The position numbers were made by a program, and so were the translations under genes. 64,000 nt of DNA, taken from assembly GCA_021234155.1 (NCBI GenBank), contig JAJEKV010000343.1:233012-297011 (forward strand), written 5' to 3'. This stretch comes from Isoetes taiwanensis. Its lineage: Eukaryota > Streptophyta > Lycopodiopsida > Isoetales > Isoetaceae. The notes under the pieces are model-generated. The model was given only the letters and a program-made list of their open reading frames with translations. It made no database searches and was not told the origin of the DNA. This document shows positions 10,016-20,422 of the stretch, piece by piece (within the stretch, counting starts at the first letter, position 1; the number at the start of each line of letters is the position of its first letter).

Positions 10016-11020
10016 CGATTTATTAGTAATATTGTATTATGGCTTCTCAGCCGTTAGATAATAGCACATCTGGCAACATATCCCCTCTCCACAAGTCTAC
10101 AACGTCCAACGCAAGTCTTTTCTAGGTCAAACTGCCCCTTGTTGACCCGACTTTGAAGGGAGCATTATGAGAGCACAGACCATTGGGAAAAACAATATTT
10201 TTGCTTTAATACAGTATAGTATGAAAACAACATAACAGGCTACTGCATGACAACACTCCATGACCTAACAACATGAAGAACATTACACAATCACATGAGC
10301 CTGGGGAATCGAACCCCAGATGAATCAAAAGCTCACGGCTTACCTGGACGACGGGCTCAGATCATGTATAGGAGCCATCAAACACATGCCATTGGCTGCC
10401 ATTCCAAGCTCCAGCTGTCAATGGCATGCATTTGATGATCCTATGCGTGGTTTTCTTGAATGCCTGGAAGCCAACAAACACAATTTGTTAGTGAGCTTGG
10501 GGAATTGGACCCCAACGCAATGCCAATGCTCATCCGAGCATAAGGGAGATCCCACTAGAGGGGGTCTCCCTTATGCCCAGGGGCCAAGCCCCTCTAAAAG
10601 TTTGCAGATGTTAGTAACGAAGTGCAATCAACAAAGCATGAACAACACACAACATCAAGGAACAAAGCATTACATATTCATAGGCTTAGAAAATGTACAT
10701 GTGGCATGGGCGCCACGCACATGAAACTGCACAAACAAGAGCATTGCAAATAGGATGAACAACAATAAGGCCTAATTCATGGGTTCTCCAGATGCAGCCC
10801 GCTAGAATGCTCTTAATCCCACAAAAATTATAATGCATGCTTTTGATATAAATCTTTGACATGCTTTCCGTTTTCTTGCTAGAGCGTGCCCTTTCTGGCT
10901 ACTCTTCTGATACACACGATGATAGTCTGGTTAACAAAAAAGACACCTTTGTTATAAAAAAGCAAATCAACCTATAAAAGAGGCCGACCTCGACCAGATG
11001 GGGGAAGCGGAAACAACAGC
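10016..11020. other. Intergenic DNA with small hairpins
   Basis: No gene is supported. Two stretches (about 10293-10316 and 10495-10518) look like the T-arm and 3' acceptor side of a tRNA on the minus strand (GGGGTTCGATTCCCC). There is no matching A box, so no tRNA is called. A perfect hairpin follows at 10539-10575. Confidence 0.4.
10539..10575. repeat. Short hairpin
   Basis: CATAAGGGAGATCC is followed after a short loop by GGTCTCCCTTATG, giving a 12-13 bp stem with one mismatch. A second small stem (AGGGG/CCCCT) sits next to it. Function unknown; rho-type or bacterial terminators are not expected in this genome. Confidence 0.5.
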
Positions 11021-11152
11021 GTTAATCTTGCATACCGACCTCCTGTGCAAGACTTAACGAACAACAGCGGAAACAACACGAGCAAATCCGGAATCCTTGA
11101 ACAGAACCGAAGAGTTAATCTTGCATACCGACCTCCTGTGCAAGACTTAACG
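11021..11152. repeat. Duplicated 39-bp hairpin motif
   Basis: The 39 bp unit beginning GTTAATCTTGCATACCGACC and ending CAAGACTTAACG occurs at 11021-11059 and 11114-11152, identical by eye. Each copy has inverted ends (GTTAATCTTGCA against TGCAAGACTTAAC), so each can form a stem-loop. GCGGAAACAACA is also repeated in front of and between them. Confidence 0.75.
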
Positions 11153-11672
11153 TCTTCTTGCTTTTATCCAGAGTTTGCAATCAGCTTCTTAATCGAACCC
11201 TTCTTAAGCTAGTCTTATTGCTGCTCAGCAAGCTAGCTACGGAGGTGCAGTGCAGAAGGATTTTCTGAAAGCCCAAGTGCTTCAGCTACAATATTGCCAC
11301 AACCCAATAATTGGGCAAACCCAGTGATTGCCCAGTGAGCCCAGCTAGGCGAAACAAAGAAATCCAAGAAAACAAAGACAAGCCAAAAACAATCTGGGCC
11401 AAAATTAGCATCAAAGCATCAAAGCTCACCTCTTCTGTGTCCAAGCAATTCGGACATAGACAATCCGGACCTACAGGGCCGAATTTGGCATCGGCCTACA
11501 CTGGCCGAATCAGAAATCGTCATCTGATTCTATTGGCATGGAACAGGGCAAACGCCCATGGGCAGCACCCAGCTTTACCCTTTCTGGTAGCCCGTCTCAT
11601 AGCAGACATGATCAACAAAGAAAAACAGAAAGCAAATCGATACCTGATGCAGCCGAATTAGCATCCGCCTGA

Positions 11673-12089
11673 GGCCCTTTTTCCACAGCAGTCACAAAAT
11701 ACGGCTGTCATATACCATATAAGACACCATTTATGACTCCAAGGCTAAAATGAGACACATAAATCTAAACTTTTTTTTTCCACCGCATGGTAGTCATAAA
11801 TATGACACCACTAAAAATGCTAGTGGAAAGCATGAAAAAAATAAGACACGTCTTATTTTTAGTTATTTTTAGTTATATATTCAAATAAGACTAGATGTCT
11901 TATTTAACGGCGGGGGAAATCCGGAATAAAATAAGACTCCATTTGGTATCCAAACCTATTCCGAACCTAAATAAGGCATGTCTTATTTTTATAGTGGAAA
12001 AGTGATTTACTTTTAAGACAATAGGTGGCCAAACATCATTGGATAAAATATGTGACTTTTAGAGATAAGACTACCGTGGAAAAAGGGCC
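11673..12089. mobile_element. MITE, probably PIF/Harbinger (Tourist)-like
   Basis: Terminal inverted repeats GGCCCTTTTTCCAC (11673-11686) and GTGGAAAAAGGGCC (12076-12089) match perfectly over 14 bp. They are flanked on both sides by TGA (11670-11672 and 12090-12092), a 3-bp target-site duplication. The 417-bp interior is AT-rich, has no ORF, and carries several AATAAGAC/GTCTTATT short inverted motifs typical of subterminal transposase binding sites. PIF/Harbinger elements duplicate 3 bp (usually TWA), so TGA is a mild variant. It is non-autonomous. Confidence 0.85.
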
Positions 12090-12298
12090 TGAGTGGTCGA
12101 CATCTACAGTAGGCTGCACGCGCGACCCAATCCAAATCTGAAAAAAAAAAAAAACTGTCCCTTCTTTAACACAATTCCACGTTGGAGGTGCCACCATCAT
12201 CCAAATACGTATACAAATACCACATTTAACCTTCCACAATTTAACCTTCCACAATCATATGTTAGAAAAATACTGTTTTTGATTAGGGACACATTATC

Positions 12299-12337
12299 AG
12301 TGTCATCGTTGAGCACGGGCCATGCTAATCTTCTCCA
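12299..12337 (-). ncRNA. U6 snRNA fragment (pseudogene), copy 2
   Basis: The reverse complement gives GGAGAAGATTAGCATGGCCC followed by GTGCTCAACGATGACACTGA, matching the ACAGAGA-proximal and central segment of U6 RNA with few differences. No U6 5' end, USE/TATA promoter or terminator is visible. It lies about 100 bp before the PPR start codon, in the opposite orientation. Identical context at 4814-4852 shows that it was duplicated together with the gene's 5' flank. Confidence 0.72.
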
Positions 12338-12440
12338 TATGGATTGGATCATTGGATGTCGAAGGACAAGATTAAAATTACTTAGTCTATAAATAGTCTA
12401 TAAAGAGAGGCCTATCTGACTTTCCATCCATTGATGTCAG

Positions 12441-15235
12441 ATGTCCAATTCAGTGTTTTCTGCAGCAAATACAAATAGTAGCAGGGTTGTCGATCTGAAG
12501 CAAGTATCGATTTATGAAAGTTCCGGCAATCATCTTTGGTCGAATTCCATACAAATTGATCATGTTGGGCACTCCAAGAAAAACAACAAAAGGTACCGCT
12601 GCATCCCAAATACTTTTAAGTGTTTTATAAGAAAATTCAGTATGCACATCTCAATTGCATTCTGTAGTGCAGGGCAATTCAAGAGGCATTGAACCAGCTG
12701 AAGAAATTGAGCTCCCAAGACAGTTATAACGCTCTGATAAGTGCAAGGCAATTTCATGCTCATGTTATTCAAACAAGAGAAACCAGCATTGTTGTAGAAA
12801 ATGCTCTGCTCAACATGTATCTAAAATGCGGAAGTGTGATTGATGCACGTCAGCTGTTTGACAACATGTCCGAAATAGATTTATTTACATGGACTACAAT
12901 GATTGCAGGTTATAATCAGAATGGAGATGGGAAGAAAGCAATCAAGCTTTTCCACGAGATGAGGCAAAATGGGTTCAAGCCAGATATGGTTACTTATGTA
13001 AGTGTCCTATCTGCAACTGCCCATGCAAAATCATTAGGGTGGGGAAAGTATATCCATGCTGATTCTAGAATCGCCATCAAGGCAGATATCTCAGGGCTTG
13101 AAGCTGTGGACATGCCTTTTCAGAATACTCTTTTAAGCATGTATACCAAGTCTGGAGACATGAATTATGCTTGCCAAGTCTTTGATAGAATAGCCACTAG
13201 GAATATTGTCACTTGGACAATCATGGTTATGGGCTATGCCCACCATGGACATGGCAATGAGCCTATCATACTCTTTCAGATCATGCAGTCCAACGGATTC
13301 AACCCAGATAGTGTCATGTATGTCAGTGTGGTGAGTGCCTGCAGTGCAGCAAGAAACCTGGAATGGGGAAAATGCATTCATGCTGGTGCTATTAAGTCAG
13401 GATTTGGTTCTGACATTTTTATTGGCAGCGCCATTCTTACCCTGTATATGAAATGTGGAAGCACCGGAGATGCCCTTCAAGTTTTTCACAACATGCCTTT
13501 AAGAAACATGGTAACCTGGAATGCAATGCTTTCAGGATTTGCCGAGCATGGTAATAGTGTTGAAGTCATCAATGTGTTTCTAGAAATGCAAAAAAATGCC
13601 TTTGAGCCAGATCAGGTCACATATGCAAGTGTTCTGCATGCATGTACATCTGCAGAATTTTTGGCATGGGGCAAATATATTCATGCCTGTTATATAAAAT
13701 TTGGACTAGGTATTGATCTTGTTGTAGAAAATGCACTGATTGACATGTATGCAAATTGTGGGAGCATAAAAGATGCATGTCAGTTGTTTGAGGGAATGCC
13801 TAGACGAGATTTAGTGTCATGGAATACGTTACTCACAGCCTATGCTCAACGTGGAGATGGCAGAAATGCTTTTAGAGTGCTTTTGCTAATCCAACATTAT
13901 GGTTTGAAACCAGATAAGATAACATATACTGTTGCTCTTAATCTTTCTCCAAATACAAAAACATTAGAATGGGGGAAATTTTTGCACAGCTTCCTAATAC
14001 GGACTAGGTTGGATGTGGAAGTTTCAATGGCCAGCATACTTATTGGTTTGTATTCTAAATCTGGTTCCATTAGAGATGCCTGGTGTTTATTTGACACAAT
14101 GCCTATTACCGACTTGTTCTCCTGAACTTCCATCATATCTCGGCTTGCTGAACAGGGCAATTATAAGGAAGCGTTTTCATTATTCTGGAAAATGCAAGAA
14201 TGTGGCATCGTTCCTGATGAGGTTGCTCATCTCAGCATGTTAGAAGTCGCTGCATCTTCACGATCTCTAGAATGGGGAAAGAAGATGCACGCTTGCATCA
14301 TCAACTCTGGATGGGATCTGGATACGTCTGTGCAGAATAACATAATTGCTATGTATGTCCAATGCGGTACTATCAAGGAAGCTTGTAAAGTGTTTGATAG
14401 GATGTCCATACAAGATATAATATCGTGGACCACAATGGTTTCAGCATATTCCCAACATAGTGATATCAACGAGACTATGAAGCTTATTAGCCAAATGCAA
14501 GAGCAGGGCTTGCATTTGGATCGAGTAGCATGTATTAGCATTTTGGGCATATGCGCAACCACAGGTGCTCTTCAGTGGGGCAAGCAGATCCATAGATGCC
14601 TGGTAGAAATAGGAATTGAACAAGATATTCTATTGGATAATGCACTCCTTAGCATGTATATGAACTGTGGTAGCATCAATGACGCACGCAAATTGTTTGA
14701 TAGGATGCCTGTAAGAGACATAGTATCATGGAACACAATGATTTTGGGATATGGTCAACATGGGAGTGCTTATGAGGCTATTAAGCTATTTGATGACATG
14801 CAAAGACTTAGCATACTCCCAGACAGAGTTACCCTAATTTCTCTTCTTACTTCATGTAGCAATGGTTTACTAGGAAATAATGGTGCCCACTATCTTTGTT
14901 CCTTTGGGCAAGTGTACAATATTGAGATAGCATCTGAAGCTTACGCTGCAATGGCTGGCCTCCTTTGCCGTGCTGGGGACATGGAAGAGACAAAGCAATT
15001 TATTGATGCGATGCCATTTCCACCCGATGTAGTAGTCTGGATGGCTTGTCTTGGTACCTGTAGGAATGATAGCGATATAAGCATAGCAGAATTAGCTACA
15101 ATAGAAATAATTAGGTTGGATCCTTCAAATATAGCAGCTCTCATTTTGCTCTCAAACATCTATGCCCTAGCTGGCAGGTGGGATGACAAAAGGAATGTAA
15201 GAAAACGGTTAGAAGAAACTGTTAGATTGTTTTAA
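12441..15235 (+). pseudogene. PLS-class PPR protein, two lesions
   Basis: It encodes a PLS-type pentatricopeptide-repeat protein, a family of organelle RNA-binding and RNA-editing factors. From ATG 12441 the frame gives an N-terminal extension (MSNSVFSAANTNSS...) that ends at a TGA after QFKRH (12690-12692). The PPR frame starts just before, at ALNQLKKLSSQDSYN, so one base appears lost near 12686. The PPR frame then runs to 15235 except for a TGA at 14123-14125, where TGG (Trp in a FSWTSII motif) is expected. I read about six P-L-S triplets (VVENALLNMYLKCGS, DIVSWNTMILGYGQHG and so on). An E-like end follows (VVVWMACLGTCRND, ALILLSNIYALAGRWDD), stopping before E+/DYW. Nuclear transcripts are not normally edited, so it is called a pseudogene; sequencing error at either lesion would make it a gene. 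Confidence 0.85.
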
Positions 15236-16174
15236 TCAAACCATCATAAAGGCATCCAGTTGACACTTCTACCATAAAGCCCATGGAAGCTAACAGGGAA
15301 AGTTAAACTCATGAATGTGTCTGTCATTTATCACCACCTTTCTATGTTGCCTGTAAACTGATGACATGAATTGGATGTGCTTTAGCAGTGGTGGCCATGA
15401 ACGAAAGTGATTGAATGTGCTTTCTTCTTGGTAGTCAGACAGCTCTTTTAAAGTACCAAAGGGCACAATCACATCAAATTAACAGCACGTGGTTTCGTGC
15501 AGAAAAGGAGAGTGTGTACTCAATTTCATATCATGCTCTTTGGAAAATAGAAGCATAGAAAAAATCAAGGGCATCCAACAGTATCAAAGTACCGCAGGAT
15601 CTAAGACCACCATCTCATTCATTATTATCAGGAACCAGATGATCTATATCCACAGTGAAGGTAAGTGGAAACATGATCTACCTTGAAGCCTAACTAAAGA
15701 AAGAATTGGTCGATTAGTCTGTCCATATGCCACTTAAGGTGGTTCAGGCATTTTAGGTGTATACTAGTGAATTAATGGAGACTCTTCAAGTCATATGCAA
15801 ACTCAATTCCGCCTCCTTGTTGAGGATTCAAGTGCAGTGCAGCTGGGGAATAACGAATCGTGTACCACATAGAAAAGACTTTTGTAACACTTCCCTTCTA
15901 AATTACCTGTACAGTGGCAACATCTTTCCAGCTTATATGATGCTTTACAACCTCCAGAAATTTTAGCAAGATAGATCATCTTCTGCATTCCTTTACCATC
16001 CCTTCTACTAAAGTTTTCATAAAATATTCGCTTCCTCTCTGATACGTTTCAGGCTTGATAATTTAGTGGATTGTAGGTTCCTATGGGGCCTTGAATGTTT
16101 TGCATGTTCAACGACGAGGGAGCCGATTTTAGATGTTTAGTGACTTTTAAGATTATGGCAATTATAGCATCTTC
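15236..16174. other. Intergenic region between convergent PPR genes
   Basis: About 0.9 kb separating the 3' ends of the two PPR genes. AT-rich; no further ORF, RNA gene or repeat is supported. It should contain both 3' UTRs and polyadenylation signals, none of which I can place with confidence. Confidence 0.5.
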
Positions 16175-18112
16175 CTAATATATGCATATGGGAAACGTAT
16201 TACTTTTATAGTCTTGAGAAATCATCATGGCATCTTCCAATAATCCAGCTGCGGCATATATGTTAGATAGCAACACATATGTGCAAGTTTTATTTGGATC
16301 CAATTCAGAGGCATTAAATGCAGCACGTATTCCTCGCTCCACATCAACGTGGTTTTGACATGAACCTAGCAATGCTGTCCATGACAGAACACCAGGTTGC
16401 AGAGGCATGCTTGCAATAAAGTCCTCTGCCTCATCTAGCCACACTGGTCGTCCAAGAAGATCAATAATGCAGTTGCAATGTTCTAATTGTGCAATAAGAC
16501 CATGTGTTCCACTAATTGACAGAAACCAGTGACATCCGTCATCCACCAAGCCAGCATGGCTACAAGCGGAAAGAAGGCTGAAAAATGAAGTTTCATCCAA
16601 CAGCATACCATCTGATTGTATTTCGTCCACAATTTTGACCACCTCTTTTCCATACCCATGTTGTGCATATGCCGAAGTCATGATAGTCCAAGAGATCAGA
16701 TTTCGTCTTAGCATTCTATCAAATACCATGCATGCATCTTTCAAGCTTGCACATTTTGCATACATGTTGACAATGGCATTCTGCACAGCAATATCTGGTT
16801 CATTAGCATGACTTATAATATGGTTATGCAATTTTTTGGCATCGACAAGCACTGCCGTATTGGCACATGCATCTAGAATTCCAATATATGTAAATTTATC
16901 AGGGATAAAACCTTCCTGCAACATTTTGGCATAATTTTGTAGGGCTTTTCTCAGATGACCTTGTTGAGCATATGCAGAGATCATAACATTCCAAGAAACA
17001 GCATCATGTTCTGGCATTTGATCAAATAATTTGCAGGCTTCCTCAAGCTTCCCTTCTTGCATATAGGCAACAATCATAGCTGTCCATGATACCTCATTCC
17101 GCTGAGGCATTTTTTCAAACAATTGTAGGGCTTCCTTTAGCTGACACCTTTGAACATACCCTGAAATCATAGCAGTCCATGAAACAATGTCTTTCTGAGG
17201 CATCTGCTCAAAGATAAGTTGTGCATTGTCCATTTGTCCTTGTTGGGTGAAGGCAACAAGCATAGAAGTTGACGATACTGTGTCTCTAAAAGGCAACATG
17301 ATAAAAACCATCGATGCATCCTCTAGGCTTCCACAATTTGCATACATGTTAAGGAGGCTAGTTTGAAGAACTACGTCTGACTGAAATTCAAAACGGAAAA
17401 TGTTGGCATGCACCAATTTGCCAATTGATAAATCAGCTTTACTTCCACATGCATCAATAACAGTAAGATAAGTAATTTTATCAGGTTCCATACCTTGTAA
17501 CTTCATATCATCTAATAAGAGCACAGCCTCCTTCACCTGCCCATGTTGCCCATAAGACTTAATAATAGTATTCAAAGATACTACATTTCTTTCAGGCATT
17601 TGCTGAAAAAGCTGCAAAGCTTTTTTCAACTGTCCGTTCTTGCCATAGGCGCCAATCATGGTTGTCCATGAAACCACGTCTCGTTGAGGCATCTGATCAA
17701 ACAGTTCTATAGCCTGATTCACCTCCCCTTGATCAACATAAGCGCCAATAATTATATTCCAAGAGAAGGTGTTCTGTCTAGACATGTTATCAAAAGTTTC
17801 CCTTGCTTTCAATAAGGCACCACACTTGCCATACATATGTATAAGGAAATTTCCTAAAAGCACATCACCATCAAGGCCATTTTTTATGATATGGTCGTGA
17901 ATGCGCTTACCTTCCAAAAGATCCAATCGGGTGGTACATTTCCGGAGGGCAGAAACAATGGTGGCCACATTCGAATTAGTTGTAGATAGTGCTTGATTCT
18001 GATTTCTTTCCTTCTTCTTAGATGCATATTCTAGTGTTCCAAATGTTCTTACCTGCCAAAGCTGTCTAGAAAGTACACATACCTGAAACCATCCATGTCT
18101 AGTACAAAGCAT
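16175..18112 (-). CDS. PLS-class PPR protein, E-type, no DYW domain
   Basis: An uninterrupted 645-codon frame from ATG 18112; a stop lies in frame just upstream at 18122-18124. The N-terminus (MLCTRHGWFQVCVLSRQLWQ) is basic and without acidic residues, fitting a mitochondrial or plastid transit peptide. The rest is a chain of PPR motifs with an unusually long run of short S-type repeats (FDQMPQRDVVSWTTMIGAYG, FQQMPERNVVSLNTIIKSYG, FEQMPQKDIVSWTAMISGYV, FEKMPQRNEVSWTAMIVAYM). Longer P and L motifs containing PDKITY and PDKFTY are interspersed. The C-terminus has an E domain (VLSWTALLGSCQNH, YVLLSNIYAAAG) and stops at KSNTFPICIY without E+ or DYW residues. Such proteins bind organellar RNA sequence-specifically and may need a DYW partner for editing. 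No introns are needed. Confidence 0.93.
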   Translation of the reverse strand: MLCTRHGWFQVCVLSRQLWQVRTFGTLEYASKKKERNQNQALSTTNSNVATIVSALRKCTTRLDLLEGKRIHDHIIKNGLDGDVLLGNFLIHMYGKCGALLKARETFDNMSRQNTFSWNIIIGAYVDQGEVNQAIELFDQMPQRDVVSWTTMIGAYGKNGQLKKALQLFQQMPERNVVSLNTIIKSYGQHGQVKEAVLLLDDMKLQGMEPDKITYLTVIDACGSKADLSIGKLVHANIFRFEFQSDVVLQTSLLNMYANCGSLEDASMVFIMLPFRDTVSSTSMLVAFTQQGQMDNAQLIFEQMPQKDIVSWTAMISGYVQRCQLKEALQLFEKMPQRNEVSWTAMIVAYMQEGKLEEACKLFDQMPEHDAVSWNVMISAYAQQGHLRKALQNYAKMLQEGFIPDKFTYIGILDACANTAVLVDAKKLHNHIISHANEPDIAVQNAIVNMYAKCASLKDACMVFDRMLRRNLISWTIMTSAYAQHGYGKEVVKIVDEIQSDGMLLDETSFFSLLSACSHAGLVDDGCHWFLSISGTHGLIAQLEHCNCIIDLLGRPVWLDEAEDFIASMPLQPGVLSWTALLGSCQNHVDVERGIRAAFNASELDPNKTCTYVLLSNIYAAAGLLEDAMMISQDYKSNTFPICIY

Positions 18113-18121
18113 GAGCCTCAC

Positions 18122-18470
18122 CTACGCATCTATTCAGAAGCTTCAATAAGACAGATTTGGATCATCCTTCCCTCTTCCTCTCGTTTGATCTATGAGAATT
18201 GCTTGCCCACCGCATTCCGCATATTTCATGGATGTTATGTATTAGGTAATTGTCATTAGGAGGGCCATTCCGCCAAGTAACCCAGGCGCACGAGCGGCGG
18301 AGCTGGACGGAGTGGCGCACGAGCGGCGGAGCTGGAGTGCGCTACCGAGTCTGGCGGTGCCGCCAAAGACTTTACTACTGGCAGAATGCCGACTCAGGGC
18401 ATTTACTGGACGTAATCACCACATGCTTCATATTACGAACAAAATGATCTACGATGGCTATGGCGTTCTC
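18122..18470. other. Upstream region of the minus-strand PPR gene
   Basis: Presumed promoter/5' UTR side of the PPR gene; no TATA box is obvious. It includes a duplicated GGCGCACGAGCGGCGGAGCTGG-type segment (two tandem copies near 18286-18333). No other gene is supported. Confidence 0.4.
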
Positions 18471-18635
18471 CTTAACCGGCAGGCCTTTTGATCCGGTTGA
18501 TCATGGCCGTCTGTTTCAACCCAGTGATAGGGCAGAATGGGCTGAGTCCTCCGGATTGAGGTGAGAAACAAGGTGAGATGCCTTGGATTCATCTCAGAAA
18601 CAAGTAGCTCTGCCTTGGTTTTAGCTTCGGGTCGT

Positions 18636-18712
18636 GATAAACCAGGCTAGGGGATGATAAACCAGGCTCGGACGCTGATAAACCAGGCTAGGGATGATAA
18701 ACGAGGCTAGGT
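18636..18712. repeat. Short tandem repeat, ~20 bp unit
   Basis: Four imperfect copies of GATAAACCAGGCTAGGGAT-like units in a row. They sit between two inverted copies of TAACCGGCAGGC (about 18473-18485 and 18749-18761), so the whole 18473-18870 block is nested inverted-repeat DNA. Confidence 0.75.
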
Positions 18713-18761
18713 GCAGGTATGGTGCAGGCTTGGTGTTCTTGATCGGCCAGCCTGCCGGTTA

Positions 18762-18869
18762 AAGGGGTTAACCACCCCTGCTTGGCTGTTACAGCCTGTA
18801 AATGGGCTCGCCCCTCCGGGCTCGCCCATTTACTGGCTGTAACAGCCTCGCAGGGGTGGTTAACCCCTT
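18762..18869. repeat. 108-bp near-perfect palindrome
   Basis: The left arm AAGGGGTTAACCACCCCTGC...GGCTGTTACAGCC...GTAAATGGGC is repeated in reverse complement on the right, ending GCAGGGGTGGTTAACCCCTT. Each arm is about 47 bp with three mismatched positions around a ~14 bp centre. This is a strong cruciform/hairpin former; no coding role. Confidence 0.88.
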
Positions 18870-19334
18870 CTTACAATGTCAGCTTTAAGGCTCCGGTCAA
18901 AAACTATGAACCCTTACAAAAAATTATCCAGTATCTAACGCTTGATTTGGCTTTGCTCAGAGCCCTGCACCGGACAAAAGAGTTGAAGATCTGCTACTTA
19001 ATATGGAGGAAAGAAGGGATTTGTGTCAGATATGCTATGGGTTGTTCAAAAGGGCAAACACATCACAGAGAGAATAATCAGCCTTGTAGCAGCAAAAATA
19101 ATCAGCGAGATAATCAATCCTGTGGCAGCAGCGAGAATAATCAGCACTATTCAAAGAAAGCATATGCATTCATCAAACTAAGAAAGATACACCTAGAAAT
19201 AAGAAAATAAAAGCTGCAGACCTGAAAAGCATTCCGGCAAAGGCTTTGAACCCGCCTCTTCAATCCGAACACTTTCTACGCAAGATTTGTAGCTTTAATC
19301 TGTGGCTATCATTTACATTTGCAACTCTGAAGCA

Positions 19335-19800
19335 GGGAATCTGAAGCTTAAGTCGTATTCATTTGTAGATGAGGATTGGAGACAAATGGTTGCTCTCTCT
19401 TGCTTCATGGAGGTGTATGGATGAACTGTGAGCAAACTAGTGTGGCACTGTCGTCGTGTGAAGCAGAATATATGGCTTCTTCAGCAGTTGTGCGTGAGAC
19501 CATGGTTGAGGCAGTTCCTTGAGGAAATTGGGTACCAACAATCGCATGCACAGTTCTATATAATGACAACAAGAGCAGCATTGCACTCACGGAAAATCCA
19601 ATCCTTCATAAGTGGTCCAGCCACATTAGCATACATCACCATTTTACATGAGATCGAGTCCAGGCTGGTAACATTTAAGATGGAGTATTGCAAGACCTCG
19701 AACATGCCAGCAGATATCCTAACTAAACCACTAGGAAGAGAAGCCTTCTGTCGGCATCGATTAACTCCAGGGTTGTTTAGAGTATCAGATAATTCAGTAA
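19335..19800 (+). pseudogene. Ty1/copia RNase H remnant
   Basis: Read across frames, this gives the copia RNase H end: an SYSFVDEDW-like segment, SVALSSCEAEYMASSAVVRE (about 19438-19500), YNDNKSSIALTENPILH (about 19557-19605), and MEYCKTSNMPADILTKPLGR (about 19680-19740). The family consensus has VALSSTEAEYMA, DNQSAI and ADILTKPL at these places. At least two frameshifts and an internal stop make it dead. It is the 3' end of a polyprotein; everything upstream is missing, replaced by the palindrome region. Confidence 0.82.
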
Positions 19801-19867
19801 AATGAATCTCTGATTCAACTTGCTGAAACAGTCTTGCTAAGCTTAATTTATGAGCAGAACAAAGGAG

Positions 19868-20070
19868 TGTTGGCATATTGGAATATTCTGCTCATACTTT
19901 GTATATATATATTCGTCATGGTAATACATCTATTAGTTCTTGCTTACTGTTTAGTCGCTCCTTTCTTGGTTCATTGACACCCGAGAATCTGCATTGGTAC
20001 CTGCTTGCACTTAAGATCATAGGCGCCTTGTGCCTGCTAGCAATCACTAAATATTCTAGAAATACAAGCA
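19868..20070 (+). mobile_element. Copia 3' LTR (probable)
   Basis: A purine-rich tract (AACAAAGGAG, 19858-19867) is followed by TGTTGGCATATTGG, the usual start of a copia 3' LTR 68 bp after the RNase H frame ends. The LTR contains a TATATATATATT box (about 19902-19913). The right edge is placed at ...AATACAAGCA because it ends in CA; this edge is uncertain. Confidence 0.6.
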
Positions 20071-20422
20071 TTAGCAAATGGCGCAAAGCAAGGATTTTTT
20101 AGGATTTGATTTTTAGAGAATATATACAACCAACTCAAACTTGGACGATCTTGGAGGCCAAATAGGGCCTACACCCATTGCGGTCCGTAATGCCAGGCAT
20201 TAAATTTTCCCGGCCTTAGATCACTTGTGTTTAATTCTTGCACTGCGACTCGCATGAAACCAACAACATCCCGATAGATAGGCTTTTCATTCATCTCAAC
20301 AGTTTTTTCTACAATGGTATAGGGTGGGTATGCACATCGCAGGCTACCCAAAAAATGAAAAACATAGGGAATATCCAGTTATAACACCTGGACCCCAAAT
20401 AAAATTGTGTGCTACAGATGTT

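Noticed and set aside
10293..10518. Two tRNA T-arm-like stretches on the minus strand (GGGGTTCGATTCCCC)
   Set aside because: No matching A box, anticodon stem or acceptor pairing could be found at tRNA spacing; not called as tRNA genes.
10320..10724. 134-codon open frame
   Set aside because: Spans hairpins and tRNA-like pieces; composition is random and no motif is recognisable.
11311..11661. 116-codon open frame
   Set aside because: No motif or homologous copy in the window; ends at the MITE edge; chance frame is likely.
14227..14562. Antisense open frames inside the PPR genes
   Set aside because: Reverse-strand shadows of PPR repeats; composition follows the codon pattern of the sense strand.
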